Origin: Blautia luti
GTDB taxonomy: Bacteria > Bacillota > Clostridia > Lachnospirales > Lachnospiraceae
Length of the DNA stretch: 36,671 bases
Assembly (NCBI RefSeq): GCF_013304735.1
Contig: NZ_JAAITI010000036.1
Coordinates: 1 to 36,671, forward strand
Direction: 5' to 3'
The stretch's first letter is position 1, and every line of letters starts with the position of its first letter. The position numbers and the translations under genes are program-made. Of the stretch, positions 14,541 to 25,368 are shown one piece after another. The notes under the pieces are model-generated. The model ran no database searches. It had not been told where the DNA came from and was given only the letters and a program-made list of their open reading frames with translations.

Positions 14541-15581
14541 ATGAAATATATACAACTGAACAACACAGATCTGGACGTCAGTCGTATTTGCCTTGGGACA
14601 GCAGGATTCGGGGATAAATTGGATCAGGAAAAAAGTTTTGAGGTTCTGGATGCCTTTATACGGGCAGGTGGAAATTTTATTGATACAGCCAATGTGTACT
14701 GCAAATGGCTGGAAGGACATGGGAACTGCAGTGAGCAGATCATTGGAAAATGGCTGAAAGACCGCGGGGCGGAAGGAAAAGTGATCGTGGCTACCAAAGG
14801 TGCACATTATTCTTTTGAAGATCCGGGCCGTAGCAGAGTGAACCGGGAGGATATCCGGGCAGATCTGGATGAAAGCTGCCGTACACTGGGAAAAGATGAG
14901 ATTGATTTTTATTGGCTTCACAGAGATGATCCGGAAAAACCGGTGGAAGAGATCGTGGATATTCTGGAAGAACTGAAAAAAGAAGGCAGGATTCGCTATT
15001 ACGGATTTTCCAATTACTGTACAGAGCGACTGAAACAAATTGAGAAATGTCTGAGAGATCGAAATCTTCCAGGCATCACAGCAGTCTCCAATCAGTGGAG
15101 TCTTGCAGGAATCAATCCCGGGGGAAATACCAATCCGGATCCCACACTTGTGGAGTTTTCCGGAGAGGAATTTAAGTGGCACTGTGAAACTGGTGCGGCA
15201 TCCATTCCGTTTTCATCCACAGCAATGGGATTTTTCCCGAAACTTCAGAAAATGGGGCTTTCCTGCACAGAAGCAGAAACAGATGCATCCTGGATGCAGG
15301 AGAAAGAAAAACAGATTGCAAATCTTTCCGAAAGCATGAAGAAAGCCTACTGGAATGAGACAAACCTTCGCACATATCAGAAACTGTTAAAATTACAGAA
15401 AGAAACCGGACACAGCCTGCAGGCCTTATCTCTGGCGTACTTTTTCCATCAGCCTTTCCAGACAGTGCCGGTAACCGGTGTCAGCAATCTTACACAGTTA
15501 AAAGATGCAATAGATGCCTGTGAAATTGATCTTGCGCCGGAACGGTTCGGAGGCTGGGTGAGCGCTGGAGGTGATCAATGA
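14541..15581 (+). CDS. aldo/keto reductase
   Basis: A 346-residue NAD(P)H-dependent oxidoreductase of the aldo/keto reductase barrel family. The catalytic tetrad is visible: Asp48 and Tyr53 (NFIDTANVY), Lys86 (VIVATKG) and His127 (DFYWLHRDD). Later stretches GRIRYYGFSNY and the C-terminal VPVTGVSNLTQL cofactor region are typical. Its substrate cannot be read from sequence. A sugar or aldehyde role linked to the preceding fucI is possible, but a terminator separates them. GGGAGG precedes the ATG. Its stop overlaps the start of sbcD (ATGA), so it is translated with DNA-repair genes, which is an odd pairing. Confidence 0.9.
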   Translation: MKYIQLNNTDLDVSRICLGTAGFGDKLDQEKSFEVLDAFIRAGGNFIDTANVYCKWLEGHGNCSEQIIGKWLKDRGAEGKVIVATKGAHYSFEDPGRSRVNREDIRADLDESCRTLGKDEIDFYWLHRDDPEKPVEEIVDILEELKKEGRIRYYGFSNYCTERLKQIEKCLRDRNLPGITAVSNQWSLAGINPGGNTNPDPTLVEFSGEEFKWHCETGAASIPFSSTAMGFFPKLQKMGLSCTEAETDASWMQEKEKQIANLSESMKKAYWNETNLRTYQKLLKLQKETGHSLQALSLAYFFHQPFQTVPVTGVSNLTQLKDAIDACEIDLAPERFGGWVSAGGDQ

Positions 15582-16726
15582 AACTGATTCATTTATCCGA
15601 TCTTCACCTTGGAAAAAGAGTCAATGAATTTTCCATGATTGAAGATCAGAAATATATTCTGGATGAAATCCTGAGAATCATTGATAAAGAGGAACCGGAT
15701 GGAATTCTTCTTGCGGGAGATCTTTATGACAGGCCGGTTCCTTCTGCAGAGGCCGTGCAGCTTTTTGACAGTTTTCTCACTAGGCTGGCGAAGCGGAAAC
15801 TTCCGGTTTATGCCATCGGCGGAAATCATGACAGCGCAGAGAGGATTGCTTTTGGAGCACATATTATGAGCAGCAGTGGAATCTGCATGTCTCCGGTATA
15901 TGATGGAAAAACAGCAAAGTACTGTTTAATGGACAGTTACGGAGAAGTGTGGATTCATCTTCTTCCGTTCATCCGGCCTTCCGTTGTACGTCATGCACTT
16001 TCCGGGGAAGAGAGCGCAGAAGAAATCCGTACTTATCAGGAGGCTGTGCAGGCAGCAGTGGAACACATGGAGATTGAAAAAGATAAGAGAAATGTTCTAG
16101 TGGCCCATCAGTTTGCAGTGGGAGCGGTAAGCTGTGATTCCGAGGAGATCACAGTGGGAGGAATTGACCAGATTGAAGTGTCCGTTTTTTCGGACTTTGA
16201 TTATGTGGCACTTGGACATATCCACAGCCCGCAGAACGTGGGCAGTCCGAAAATCCGATACTGTGGAACCCCACTGAAGTATTCGTTTTCCGAGTCAGGG
16301 CAGCAGAAATCCGTGACCGTTGTGGAACTTCTGGAAAAAGGAAATCTGGAAGTGCGGGAGATTCCGCTGAAGCCCCTTCGGGATATGCGGAAACTGAAAG
16401 GCACATACATGGAGATTACGTCACTGTCTAATTATCAGGACACAAACACCGAGGATTATGTGCAGATTACACTGACAGATGAAGAAGATATTGTAGATGG
16501 AATGCAGAAACTCCGGACGATTTATCCAAACCTGATGCGGCTGGAATATGACAACCGCAGGACAAGAGAAAATCAGGAAATTACAGGTACGGAAGCTGTA
16601 AAAAAGAAATCCGAACTGGAATATTTTGAGGAATTTTTTGAGCTGCAGAACAATCAGCCCATGAATGAGGAACAGCGGAAATTTTCAGAAGACCTGATCC
16701 GTAAAATTCTGGAGGTGAACTTATGA
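15578..16726 (+). CDS. sbcD: SbcCD nuclease, exonuclease subunit SbcD
   Basis: A 382-residue Mre11-type phosphoesterase, the nuclease half of SbcCD, which cleaves DNA hairpins and processes double-strand ends. The calcineurin-like metal motifs appear in order: DLHLG (residues 8-12), GDLYDRP (about 48), GGNHD (about 83), VAHQF (about 175) and ALGHIH (about 212). The C-terminal third is the capping region. It overlaps the upstream aldo/keto reductase by four bases and the downstream sbcC by four bases (ATGA in both cases), so the three are translationally coupled. Confidence 0.96.
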   Translation: MKLIHLSDLHLGKRVNEFSMIEDQKYILDEILRIIDKEEPDGILLAGDLYDRPVPSAEAVQLFDSFLTRLAKRKLPVYAIGGNHDSAERIAFGAHIMSSSGICMSPVYDGKTAKYCLMDSYGEVWIHLLPFIRPSVVRHALSGEESAEEIRTYQEAVQAAVEHMEIEKDKRNVLVAHQFAVGAVSCDSEEITVGGIDQIEVSVFSDFDYVALGHIHSPQNVGSPKIRYCGTPLKYSFSESGQQKSVTVVELLEKGNLEVREIPLKPLRDMRKLKGTYMEITSLSNYQDTNTEDYVQITLTDEEDIVDGMQKLRTIYPNLMRLEYDNRRTRENQEITGTEAVKKKSELEYFEEFFELQNNQPMNEEQRKFSEDLIRKILEVNL

Positions 16727-19578
16727 GACCGGAAAAACTGACCATTAGTGCCTTCGGGCCTTATGCGGACAAAACGGAGATTGATTTTTCCAGGCTTGGA
16801 GAAGGAGGTCTCTATCTGATCACCGGAGACACCGGAGCTGGAAAAACTACGATTTTTGATGCAATCACGTTCGCTCTCTATGGACAGGCCAGTGGGCAGG
16901 TAAGAGACTCAGCCATGTTTCGCAGCAAATATGCGGATACTGCCACGGAGACGTTTGTGGAGCTTGAGTTTTCCTACCAGGGAAAAAAATATCAGATTTT
17001 CCGGAGCCCGGAATATATGGCCCCCAAGAAAAGAGGTACAGGGCTGACGCTCAGAAAAGCAGAAGCGCAGCTGACCTATCCAGATGAACGCCAGCCTGTG
17101 ACAAAGGCAAGAGATGTAACCAGAGCGGTTGAGGAACTTCTTGGGCTTGACTATGAACAGTTTACCCAGATTGCCATGATCGCACAGGGGGATTTCCAGA
17201 AACTTCTTCTTGCGGGAACTGTGCAGCGTGGGGAGATCTTCCGGCAGATTTTTCACACAGGGCTTTATCAGCAGGTGCAGCAAAAACTTAAGGATGCGGC
17301 AAGGAACAGATATAAGGAATATGATGAGATGCGCCGCAGTATCACCCAGTATCTGGACGGAGTAAAGTTTCAGCAGGCGGAAGGAACCGGAGCCGGGGAA
17401 TTTGCAGAGCTGAAAAAAGTGAAATTCGAAGGAAAACTGGAGCGTAGTCTTGAACTTCTGGAGGATTTTATCAATCAGGGAGAAATCAGGGAGAATGCAC
17501 TTTTTACTGAGGAGCAGGAAGTGGATCAAAAGATCCGGACAATGGAAAAACTGCTGCATCTTTCCTCACAGAAACAAAGTCTGGAACAAAAAGAAACTTT
17601 TGCAGAAGAACAGCTTAAGAAACTTCTTCCGGAGCTTGAGAAAGCGACAGCAGAGGCAGAAAAATATCAGGATACAGACCAGAAATGCGAAAAGCTGGGA
17701 CTTCTGATCCGTGAAAAAGAGGAACAGCTGAAAAAATATCAGCTTTTGGAACAACTTAAGGAAGAACTGGATGAAATCGGTACACAGCTGGAAAAATCCA
17801 GGGCACAGAAGGAAGCGAATATCCGGCAGGAAGAGCAGATTCAGAAAGACATGGAACAGCTGAAAAAGGAACGTTCCACATTGGAAAATTCTGAGGTTGA
17901 CCTTCAGAAAGCAATGACGGAGAAAGAAAAACGGACACAGAGAAAGACAGAACTGAATGGGCTTGAGACAGAAATCCGGGAATTTCGAAATCTTTATGAC
18001 GCAACAAAAGAACAGCAGAAAAAGTATCAGGCAGCGTGTCAGGAAGAAAAGCAGCAGAATGAATACTATCAGCAGATTTTTCACCGTTTTCTGGATGCTC
18101 AGGCAGGACTTCTGGCGCAGGAACTTAAAAATGGTCTGCCCTGTCCTGTGTGCGGTTCCACAAGCCATCCCCACCCTAAGATGCTGTCCGGAGGACATCC
18201 GGTTACTCAGGAAACACTGGACAATGAGAAACGCGAACTGGATAAACTGGTAAAGGATTCCACAGACCAGAGTGTGAAAGCCGGAAAATTAAAGGAACGG
18301 AGCAATGCAGCCTGGAAACAGATTGTGCTCAGTGCAGAAGAACTTTTAGAGGATTTTCAGAGGTTCCGTAAGGAAAGCAGAAGCACAGCCGGTCAGGCAG
18401 GGGATTTCATGACCGTGTGGAAACAGATGATTCTTATGATAAACAGGGAAAAAGAACAGTGCGGAAATCTTCTGGAAGAAAGTGACAGAAAAATCCGGGA
18501 AGCCCGGGAAAACACAAAAAGAAAGAAAACTGTGGAAAAACTTCTGGAGAATCTTCAAAAAGAAAAAGATCGGATTCAGGAAAAAAAGAACTTCTGTGAC
18601 AGAGAACAGGCCGGTCTTACGATGAAAGCAGCCGAAAATAAAAAACAGCAGCAAAATGCGGCGGAAGAAATCAGACAGATCCATCTGGAAACAGGAAAAG
18701 AAGTTCTGGAAACAGAAATAAAGGAAAAACAGCAGGAATACAGAAATCTGAAAGAAAACCACAAAAAGGCAAAAGAGACCTTTGAGAGATTTCAGGCAGA
18801 GAAGGAAAGAATAACTTCCACTATAAAGACTCTCAGAGAACAGCAAAAAGAAATCGGAGAGATTCACGAAGAAGAGATCCGGGCGCAGTATACAAAAAGT
18901 ACAGCACAGAAAGCAGAACTTACAGAAAAAAGAAAAGAACTTTTTTCCATTCAGAGCGGAAACCGGGAAATTTTCCAGAAGGTACAGAAGCAAAAGGAAG
19001 AGATGACAGCTGCGGAAAAAGAATATGTCTGGATAAAAAATCTCTCGGACACAGCTAACGGAAACCTTAACGGAAAGGCCAAGATTGAGCTGGAAACCTA
19101 TATCCAGATGTCCTATTTTGACAGAATTCTCCGAAGAGCCAATGTGCGTCTTATGACTATGAGCAGTGGCCAGTATGAGCTGAAACGCCAGGAACAGAGC
19201 GAGAACCGAAAGGAAAAAGCCGGCCTGGACCTCAATGTCATTGACCATTATAACGGAACAGAGCGAAGCGTAAAAACACTTTCTGGAGGAGAAACCTTCC
19301 AGGCTTCCCTGTCTCTGGCGCTGGGGCTTTCCGATGAAATCCAGGCATCTGCAGGAGGAATACGCCTGGATTCCATGTTTGTGGACGAAGGCTTCGGTTC
19401 CCTTGACGAGGAAGCCCTTTCCCAGGCAGTCAAAGCCTTAAGCGGCCTGGCAGACGGACACCGCATGGTAGGAATCATCTCCCACGTGGCCGAGCTGAAA
19501 GAACGCATCGAAAACAAGATCATCGTCACGAAACAGTGCAGCGGGAAAGGCGTTGGCAGTAGCATCCGGATACAGTAG
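16723..19578 (+). CDS. sbcC: SbcCD nuclease, ATPase subunit SbcC
   Basis: A 951-residue Rad50-type SMC ATPase. Walker A is GDTGAGKTT (residues 35-43) at the N-terminus. Two long coiled-coil arms flank a zinc hook with CPVC at residues 474-477. The C-terminal head carries the signature LSGGETFQASLSLA (about 853) and the Walker B/D-loop FVDEGFGSLDEE (about 886). It is somewhat shorter than the roughly 1,000-residue E. coli protein, as is common in Firmicutes, because of shorter coiled coils. It partners with SbcD encoded directly upstream with a four-base overlap. Confidence 0.96.
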   Translation: MRPEKLTISAFGPYADKTEIDFSRLGEGGLYLITGDTGAGKTTIFDAITFALYGQASGQVRDSAMFRSKYADTATETFVELEFSYQGKKYQIFRSPEYMAPKKRGTGLTLRKAEAQLTYPDERQPVTKARDVTRAVEELLGLDYEQFTQIAMIAQGDFQKLLLAGTVQRGEIFRQIFHTGLYQQVQQKLKDAARNRYKEYDEMRRSITQYLDGVKFQQAEGTGAGEFAELKKVKFEGKLERSLELLEDFINQGEIRENALFTEEQEVDQKIRTMEKLLHLSSQKQSLEQKETFAEEQLKKLLPELEKATAEAEKYQDTDQKCEKLGLLIREKEEQLKKYQLLEQLKEELDEIGTQLEKSRAQKEANIRQEEQIQKDMEQLKKERSTLENSEVDLQKAMTEKEKRTQRKTELNGLETEIREFRNLYDATKEQQKKYQAACQEEKQQNEYYQQIFHRFLDAQAGLLAQELKNGLPCPVCGSTSHPHPKMLSGGHPVTQETLDNEKRELDKLVKDSTDQSVKAGKLKERSNAAWKQIVLSAEELLEDFQRFRKESRSTAGQAGDFMTVWKQMILMINREKEQCGNLLEESDRKIREARENTKRKKTVEKLLENLQKEKDRIQEKKNFCDREQAGLTMKAAENKKQQQNAAEEIRQIHLETGKEVLETEIKEKQQEYRNLKENHKKAKETFERFQAEKERITSTIKTLREQQKEIGEIHEEEIRAQYTKSTAQKAELTEKRKELFSIQSGNREIFQKVQKQKEEMTAAEKEYVWIKNLSDTANGNLNGKAKIELETYIQMSYFDRILRRANVRLMTMSSGQYELKRQEQSENRKEKAGLDLNVIDHYNGTERSVKTLSGGETFQASLSLALGLSDEIQASAGGIRLDSMFVDEGFGSLDEEALSQAVKALSGLADGHRMVGIISHVAELKERIENKIIVTKQCSGKGVGSSIRIQ

Positions 19579-19595
19579 CAGATATAAGACAGAAA

Positions 19596-19638
19596 AAACT
19601 CCGACAGGGATTATTATGTATCGTCCCGGTCGGAGTTT
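19596..19638. terminator. terminator between convergent sbcC and the DUF1846 gene
   Basis: AAACTCCGAC (19596-19605) pairs with GTCGGAGTTT (19629-19638); an inner GGGA/TCCC pair lengthens the hairpin. A tracts on the left and T-rich sequence on the right suit both strands. Confidence 0.75.
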
Positions 19639-19675
19639 ATATATTTGATTATATAGGAGTTATGATATCAGAAGA

Positions 19676-21160
19676 TCAGTCCTTCTGATATTTTTTCTTT
19701 TTTTCAGCCTTGGCTTCGCAGGTAAGCTCAATGCCGAGTTTTCGGAAACTGATCACATCCACATCGGAGAGCATAACAGAGGTATGGGCCTGGCAGCCAC
19801 GGAGGTTCGGGATCTGCTCCAGGGCAAGGCGTGCGGCGTCGCTGGTTGCGGCACTCATGGACAGGGCAATCAGGATCTCGTCAATGTGAAGACGTGGGTT
19901 CTTACTTCCAAGATATTTGGTCTTCAGCTGCTGAATCGGATGGATGGCATCCGGGGAGATCACATGCTGCTCATGGTCAACTCCTGCCAGCTCTTTCAGT
20001 GCGTTCAGAAGGAGAGCTGCGGATGCACCGAGAAGATCGGAAGTTTTTCCGCATACGATTCTGCCGTCCGGAAGTTCCATAGCTGCAGCAGGGCCATTGG
20101 TTGCTTTCTCTTTTTCAAGGGCAGCAGGTACAACTTTTCGGTCAGTGATCTCTGCGTGGGCCTGCTGAAGGAGAAGTTCGATTTTACGTACTTCATTCTC
20201 TGTGCCGGAGCCGGAAACCAGGGCGTCCATACTCTTATAATAACGGCGGATGATCTCCTGGCGGGAAGCTTCCTGGCATACTTCATCGTCAACGATGCAG
20301 TTACCGGCCATATTAACGCCCATATCTGTCGGAGATTTGTAAGGGCAGCTGCCCATGATCTTCTCGAACATAGCCTGTACAACAGGGAAAACTTCTACGT
20401 CACGGTTGTAGTTGACGGTAGTTTTGCCGTAAGCTTCCAGATGGAACGGGTCGATCATGTTGACGTCATTCAGATCTGCAGTGGCAGCTTCATAGGCAAG
20501 GTTTACCGGATGTTTCAGAGGAAGATTCCAGATCGGGAAAGTCTCGAATTTCGCATATCCGGCTTTTACGCCACGTTTGTATTCGTGATAGAGCTGGGAA
20601 AGGCAGGTTGCCATCTTTCCGCTTCCAGGTCCCGGGGCTGTGATCACAACCAGAGGTCTTGTGGTTTCAATATAGTCATTCTTTCCATAGCCCTCATCAC
20701 TTACGATCAGAGAGGTGTTGCTTGGATATCCGGGGATCAGGTAAAGCTTGTAAACACGGATACCCAGTTTCTCCAGACGTTTCTTGAAGAGATCGGCGCT
20801 TTCCTGGCCGGAGTACTGTGTGATGCATACGCTTCCTACATACAGGCCACGGCTTGTAAACTCATCCATAAGACGGAGAACGTCTTCGTCATAGGTAATG
20901 CCAAGGTCGCCGCGTACTTTATTCTTGTCAATGTCATTGGCACTGATAACAATAACGATCTCCGCCTGATCAGAAAGCTGCATCAGCATGCGGAGCTTGC
21001 TGTCCGGTTCAAAACCCGGAAGAACACGGGATGCATGGTAGTCGTCAAACAGTTTGCCGCCGAATTCAAGATAAAGTTTGTTGCCGAACTGACCGATTCT
21101 TTCACGGATATGTTCTGACTGCATTTTCAGATATTTTTCATTATCAAAACCTATTTTCAT
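19676..21160 (-). CDS. DUF1846 (UPF0371) family protein
   Basis: A 494-residue protein that matches the conserved Firmicutes DUF1846 family, whose physiological role is not established. The opening FDNEKYLKMQSEHIRERI and the stretches KLYLEFGGKLFDDYHASRVL, VIVISANDIDKNKVRGDLGI and TAPGPGSGKMATCLSQLYHE are typical. The last has a P-loop-like glycine cluster (about residues 175-185), suggesting nucleotide binding, though this is not a standard Walker A. No membrane segment or signal peptide is seen. GAGGAGAGGA lies upstream of the ATG. The gene is monocistronic with its own promoter. Confidence 0.88.
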   Translation of the reverse strand: MKIGFDNEKYLKMQSEHIRERIGQFGNKLYLEFGGKLFDDYHASRVLPGFEPDSKLRMLMQLSDQAEIVIVISANDIDKNKVRGDLGITYDEDVLRLMDEFTSRGLYVGSVCITQYSGQESADLFKKRLEKLGIRVYKLYLIPGYPSNTSLIVSDEGYGKNDYIETTRPLVVITAPGPGSGKMATCLSQLYHEYKRGVKAGYAKFETFPIWNLPLKHPVNLAYEAATADLNDVNMIDPFHLEAYGKTTVNYNRDVEVFPVVQAMFEKIMGSCPYKSPTDMGVNMAGNCIVDDEVCQEASRQEIIRRYYKSMDALVSGSGTENEVRKIELLLQQAHAEITDRKVVPAALEKEKATNGPAAAMELPDGRIVCGKTSDLLGASAALLLNALKELAGVDHEQHVISPDAIHPIQQLKTKYLGSKNPRLHIDEILIALSMSAATSDAARLALEQIPNLRGCQAHTSVMLSDVDVISFRKLGIELTCEAKAEKKKKYQKD

Positions 21161-21205
21161 TTGTCTGATTTCCTCTCCTCTTTAATTTTCCAAATTACTG
21201 GGAAC

Positions 21206-21235
21206 AGTATACTACAATTTAATGTTCACTGGCAA
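21206..21235 (-). promoter_or_regulatory. probable promoter of the DUF1846 gene
   Basis: On the minus strand TTGCCA (complement of 21230-21235) and TATACT (complement of 21206-21211) are 18 bases apart, about 45 bases before the start codon. Confidence 0.5.
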
Positions 21236-21280
21236 TATCCTATGAGGTGTTTTTTCACAGGTATTTTTACAATCTCACGG

Positions 21281-21309
21281 TTGATTTATACGGTTTTTCT
21301 CTTTATAAT
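21281..21309 (+). promoter_or_regulatory. ftsH promoter
   Basis: TTGATT (21281-21286) and a consensus TATAAT (21304-21309) with a 17-base spacer, 27 bases before the start codon. Confidence 0.75.
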
Positions 21310-21335
21310 AAAGAAATGACAAGAGGAGGAAAAAA

Positions 21336-23399
21336 ATGAATAATCAACTGAAAAATGATCAGGATGGAAAGCAACCTGATAACAAAGATCCCAAACAGGG
21401 TTCAGGTAAAAATCATCAGTCGATTCTGGCTTTTCTGATATGCCTCCTGGTCACACTGGTGTGTTTTGCATTGTTTACCAACATGCTGAAAGATAACAGC
21501 AGTGAGATCTCCTATGATAAATTTATCGATATGGTGGATAAGGACCAGGTTAAGGAAGTAACGATCCAGTCCAGCACACTGACGATCGTACCTAAGAAGC
21601 AGAACTCCAAGTACGAGGATGAAAGCTATTATACTACGAAGACCGAGGACAGCACAGCACTGACCAAGAGACTGGAAGGTAAGGGAATCAAGTTTGAGAC
21701 CGATCCGCCCGATGTGTTTGGCGAGTTTGTTGCCATGATCTTAAGCGTGGTTCTTCCAACCCTGCTGCTGTTTGGCCTTCTGATGTTCTCCATGCGCCGT
21801 ATGAACAAAGGCGGCGGAATCATGGGCATGGGTGTAGGCAAGAGCAAGGCCAAGGCCTATGTTCAGAAAGAAACAGGAGTTACTTTTAAAGACGTGGCAG
21901 GCCAGGATGAGGCCAAGGAATCACTGCAGGAGGTTGTGGATTTTCTTCATAATCCTGAGAAATATACAGCCATCGGAGCCAAACTTCCAAAAGGCGCACT
22001 TCTTGTAGGACCTCCAGGAACCGGTAAGACACTGCTTGCCAAGGCGGTTGCCGGTGAGGCTCAGGTACCGTTCTTCTCCCTTTCCGGATCGGAGTTTGTG
22101 GAGATGTTTGTGGGTGTGGGAGCATCCCGTGTCCGCGATCTTTTTGAGGAAGCCAAGAAGAATGCACCGTGCATCGTATTTATTGATGAGATCGATGCCA
22201 TCGGTAAAAGCCGTGATTCCCGCTATGGCGGCGGAAATGACGAACGTGAGCAGACACTGAACCAGCTGCTTGCGGAGATGGATGGTTTTGATACTTCCAA
22301 AGGTCTTCTGATCCTTGCGGCAACCAACAGACCGGAAGTCCTTGATCCGGCGCTTCTCCGTCCGGGACGTTTTGACAGACGTGTGATTGTTGACCGTCCG
22401 GATCTTAAAGGAAGGGTGGATATTCTGAAGGTACATGCCAAGAATGTACTTCTGGATGATACGGTTGATTTTGAGGCAATTGCCCTTGCAACTTCCGGTG
22501 CAGTAGGATCGGATCTTGCCAATATGATCAATGAAGCAGCAATTCTTGCAGTCAAGAAAGGCCGTAAGGCCGTATGCCAGAAAGACCTGGAAGAATCCGT
22601 TGAGGTAGTTCTTGTAGGTAAAGAAAAGAAAGACCGCATCTTAAGCAAACAGGAGCGCCGGATTGTATCTTACCATGAGGTAGGCCATGCGCTGGTAAAT
22701 GCTCTTCAGAAAGATGCGGAACCTGTACAGAAGATTACCATCGTACCACGTACCATGGGAGCACTTGGTTACGTTATGCAGGTACCTGAGGAAGAAAAAT
22801 ATCTCAACACCAAGAAAGAACTGGAAGCGATGCTGGTAGGTTATCTTGGCGGACGTGCCGCAGAGGAAATTGTATTTGACACAGTGACCACAGGCGCTGC
22901 CAACGATATTGAGCAGGCGACCAAGGTTGCCAGAGCCATGATCACACAGTATGGTATGTCTGAGAAATTCGGGCTGATGGGACTGGCAACGCAGGAAAAT
23001 CAGTACTTAAGCGGAAGAGCAGTCTTAAACTGTGGCGATGATACTGCAACAGAGATTGACCATGAGGTTATGAAACTGCTTCATCATTCCTACGAGGAAG
23101 CTAAGAGGATTCTTGGAAGCCACAGAGCGGAGATGGATAAAATTGCGGAATATCTTATTCGTAAGGAAACCATCACCGGTAAGGAATTTATGAAGATTCT
23201 CCGTGCAGTGCAGCAGGGACTGGATATTCCGGAGAATCTGGATGACCTGGTACTTTCTGAGGATGAAAAAGAAGTGTCCAATAAACAGGACATCACAAAT
23301 AGCCCGGAAGAGGCCACCTTTGTGGAAACAGAAGAAGCTGTTCAGACAGCAGATGCCACTCATACAGAAACAGAAGAAAAGCCGGGATCACAGGCATAA
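21336..23399 (+). CDS. ftsH: ATP-dependent membrane zinc protease FtsH
   Basis: A 687-residue membrane-anchored AAA+ metalloprotease that degrades misfolded and short-lived membrane and cytosolic proteins. After a hydrophilic N-terminus (about 30 residues) there is a first membrane segment (about 31-50), an extracytoplasmic region and a second segment (about 127-150). The AAA module shows Walker A GPPGTGKT (about 224-231), Walker [10 protein letters not shown] and the arginine-finger region [17 protein letters not shown]. The zinc site is HEVGH at 447-451, where many homologues have HEAGH. The C-terminal ~45 residues are acidic and low in complexity. GAGGAGG precedes the ATG. Confidence 0.97.
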   Translation: MNNQLKNDQDGKQPDNKDPKQGSGKNHQSILAFLICLLVTLVCFALFTNMLKDNSSEISYDKFIDMVDKDQVKEVTIQSSTLTIVPKKQNSKYEDESYYTTKTEDSTALTKRLEGKGIKFETDPPDVFGEFVAMILSVVLPTLLLFGLLMFSMRRMNKGGGIMGMGVGKSKAKAYVQKETGVTFKDVAGQDEAKESLQEVVDFLHNPEKYTAIGAKLPKGALLVGPPGTGKTLLAKAVAGEAQVPFFSLSGSEFVEMFVGVGASRVRDLFEEAKKNAPCIVFIDEIDAIGKSRDSRYGGGNDEREQTLNQLLAEMDGFDTSKGLLILAATNRPEVLDPALLRPGRFDRRVIVDRPDLKGRVDILKVHAKNVLLDDTVDFEAIALATSGAVGSDLANMINEAAILAVKKGRKAVCQKDLEESVEVVLVGKEKKDRILSKQERRIVSYHEVGHALVNALQKDAEPVQKITIVPRTMGALGYVMQVPEEEKYLNTKKELEAMLVGYLGGRAAEEIVFDTVTTGAANDIEQATKVARAMITQYGMSEKFGLMGLATQENQYLSGRAVLNCGDDTATEIDHEVMKLLHHSYEEAKRILGSHRAEMDKIAEYLIRKETITGKEFMKILRAVQQGLDIPENLDDLVLSEDEKEVSNKQDITNSPEEATFVETEEAVQTADATHTETEEKPGSQA

Positions 23400-23411
23400 A
23401 ACAGATCATCG

Positions 23412-23437
23412 GAAAACCGGGAGAAATCCCGGTTTTC
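23412..23437 (+). terminator. hairpin terminator between ftsH and uvrC
   Basis: A perfect 11-bp stem (23412-23422 with 23427-23437) is closed by a GAAA tetraloop and contains a TTTT run in its right arm. It sits 12 bases past the ftsH stop. The uvrC start is only 35 bases further on and no promoter is obvious between them, so termination may be incomplete. Confidence 0.75.
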
Positions 23438-23471
23438 TTATTACCGTGATGGTAAAACAGGAGAATAAATT

Positions 23472-25319
23472 ATGTTCATAATTGAGGAAGAATTAAAGAA
23501 GCTTCCGGCAAAACCGGGAGTTTACATCATGCATGGCGAGAAAGATGAGATCATCTATGTAGGAAAAGCCATCAGTTTGAAGAACCGTGTGCGCCAGTAT
23601 TTTCAGAGCAGCCGTAATAAAGGAGCCAAAATTGAGCGGATGGTTACACACATTACCAGATTTGAGTACATTATTACGGACTCTGAACTGGAGGCACTTG
23701 TTCTGGAATGCAATCTGATCAAGGAGCACCGTCCCAAATATAACACCATGCTCAAGGATGATAAAAGTTATCCGTTTATCAAGGTGACTGTCAATGAACC
23801 ATATCCAAGAGTACTTTTTGCCAGAAGAATGAAAAAAGATAAGGCCAGATATTTCGGACCTTATACCAGTGGCGGGGCAGTGAAGGACGTGATCGAGCTG
23901 GTGAGGAAACTGTATCAGGTACGTTCCTGTAATCGCAGCCTTCCGAGAGATACAGGGAAGGATAGGCCATGTCTGTATTATCATATGAAACAGTGCAAGG
24001 CACCCTGCCAGGGCTATATCAGTCAGAAAGAATACAGGAAAAACATCAATAAAGTGATCAAATTTCTGAACGGAGATTTTCAGGATACGATCAGTGAACT
24101 GATGGAAAAAATGCAGAAAGCTTCGGAGGAAATGCGCTACGAGGATGCCATGGAATACCGGGATCTGATCCGCAGTATCGAGAAGATCGGGGAACGCCAG
24201 AAGATCACGGGCTATGGACAGGAAGACAGGGATATCATTGCGGTAGCCATGGATGAGAGTGAAGACCTTCGTGACCAGGATGCCGTTGTGCAGGTATTTT
24301 TTATCCGGGATGGCAAGCTGATCGGCAGAGATCATTTTTATCTCCGGGTGGCAAAAGGCGATACAAAGTCCCAGGTTCTTTCCAGTTTCCTGAAACAGTT
24401 TTACGCAGGAACTCCGTTTATTCCCTCTGAGATTATGCTTCAGAGCGAAATCGAGGATGTGGATATTATCGAAGAGTGGCTGACAACAAGGCGGAAGCAG
24501 AAAGTGCATATCCGTGTTCCCAAAAAAGGAACCAAGGAAAAACTGGTAGAACTTGCCCTTGAAAATGCCCGTATGGTTCTCTCCAAGGACAGAGAACGGA
24601 TTAAAAGAGAAGAAGGCCGTACCATCGGTGCAGTTCATGAGGTGGAAGACTGGCTGGGACTTGAAAATGTGGTACGTATGGAGGCATACGATATTTCCAA
24701 CATCAGTGGTTTTGAATCCGTAGGTTCTATGGTAGTTTATGAAAAAGGCCGTCCAAAGCGCAGTGATTATCGTAAATTCAAGATCAAATGGGTGCAGGGG
24801 CCAAATGATTATGCCAGCATGGAAGAAGTGCTCACCCGAAGATTTACCCATGAAAGCAATGGCGAATTTGACAGTTTTGCAAGGCTGCCGGATCTGATCC
24901 TGATGGATGGAGGAAGAGGCCAGGTGAATATTGCACTGAAAGTGCTGAATAATCTGGGGATAAGTATTCCGGTCTGTGGTATGGTGAAAGATGATCACCA
25001 CAGAACCAGAGGCCTGTATTTTGACAATGTGGAAATTCCCATTGATACTTCCAGTGAGGGATTCCGGCTCATTACCAGAATTCAGGATGAAGCGCACCGT
25101 TTTGCCATTGAGTACCACCGTTCTTTAAGAAGCAAGGAACAGGTACATTCCATTCTGGATGATATCCCCGGAATCGGAGATACCAGGAGGAAAGCGCTTC
25201 TCAGGAAATTCAAATCTGTGGAAAACATCCGTGACGCTTCAGAAGAAGAACTGGCACAGACAGAGAGCATGAATGCGGGAAGTGCCCGCCAGGTTTATGA
25301 ATTTTTCCATAAATCCTGA
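23472..25319 (+). CDS. uvrC: excinuclease ABC subunit C
   Basis: A 615-residue nuclease that makes both incisions in nucleotide excision repair. The N-terminal GIY-YIG domain ([19 protein letters not shown], residues about 13-31) cuts on the 3' side. A UVR motif (about 200-235) contacts UvrB. The C-terminal RNase H-like domain (about 375-540, with YDISNISG and [12 protein letters not shown]) cuts on the 5' side. Two helix-hairpin-helix motifs end the protein ([16 protein letters not shown]). CAGGAG lies upstream of the ATG. It follows ftsH closely across a hairpin. Confidence 0.97.
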   Translation: MFIIEEELKKLPAKPGVYIMHGEKDEIIYVGKAISLKNRVRQYFQSSRNKGAKIERMVTHITRFEYIITDSELEALVLECNLIKEHRPKYNTMLKDDKSYPFIKVTVNEPYPRVLFARRMKKDKARYFGPYTSGGAVKDVIELVRKLYQVRSCNRSLPRDTGKDRPCLYYHMKQCKAPCQGYISQKEYRKNINKVIKFLNGDFQDTISELMEKMQKASEEMRYEDAMEYRDLIRSIEKIGERQKITGYGQEDRDIIAVAMDESEDLRDQDAVVQVFFIRDGKLIGRDHFYLRVAKGDTKSQVLSSFLKQFYAGTPFIPSEIMLQSEIEDVDIIEEWLTTRRKQKVHIRVPKKGTKEKLVELALENARMVLSKDRERIKREEGRTIGAVHEVEDWLGLENVVRMEAYDISNISGFESVGSMVVYEKGRPKRSDYRKFKIKWVQGPNDYASMEEVLTRRFTHESNGEFDSFARLPDLILMDGGRGQVNIALKVLNNLGISIPVCGMVKDDHHRTRGLYFDNVEIPIDTSSEGFRLITRIQDEAHRFAIEYHRSLRSKEQVHSILDDIPGIGDTRRKALLRKFKSVENIRDASEEELAQTESMNAGSARQVYEFFHKS

Positions 25320-25326
25320 TGCTGCA

Positions 25327-25355
25327 TTGCAGTTTCAACTGTGATTGTGTATAAT
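25327..25355 (+). promoter_or_regulatory. hprK promoter
   Basis: TTGCAG (25327-25332) and consensus TATAAT (25350-25355) with a 17-base spacer, in the 110-base gap after uvrC. Confidence 0.7.
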
Positions 25356-25368
25356 TAAAGATAAGGTG

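Noticed and set aside
19784..21118. 444-codon plus-strand frame opposite the DUF1846 gene
   Set aside because: Antisense shadow; the minus-strand protein matches a conserved family over its full length.
23493..25118. 541-codon open frame on the minus strand opposite uvrC
   Set aside because: It is a shadow of uvrC codon usage: no ribosome binding site, no recognisable domain, and UvrC motifs are intact on the other strand.
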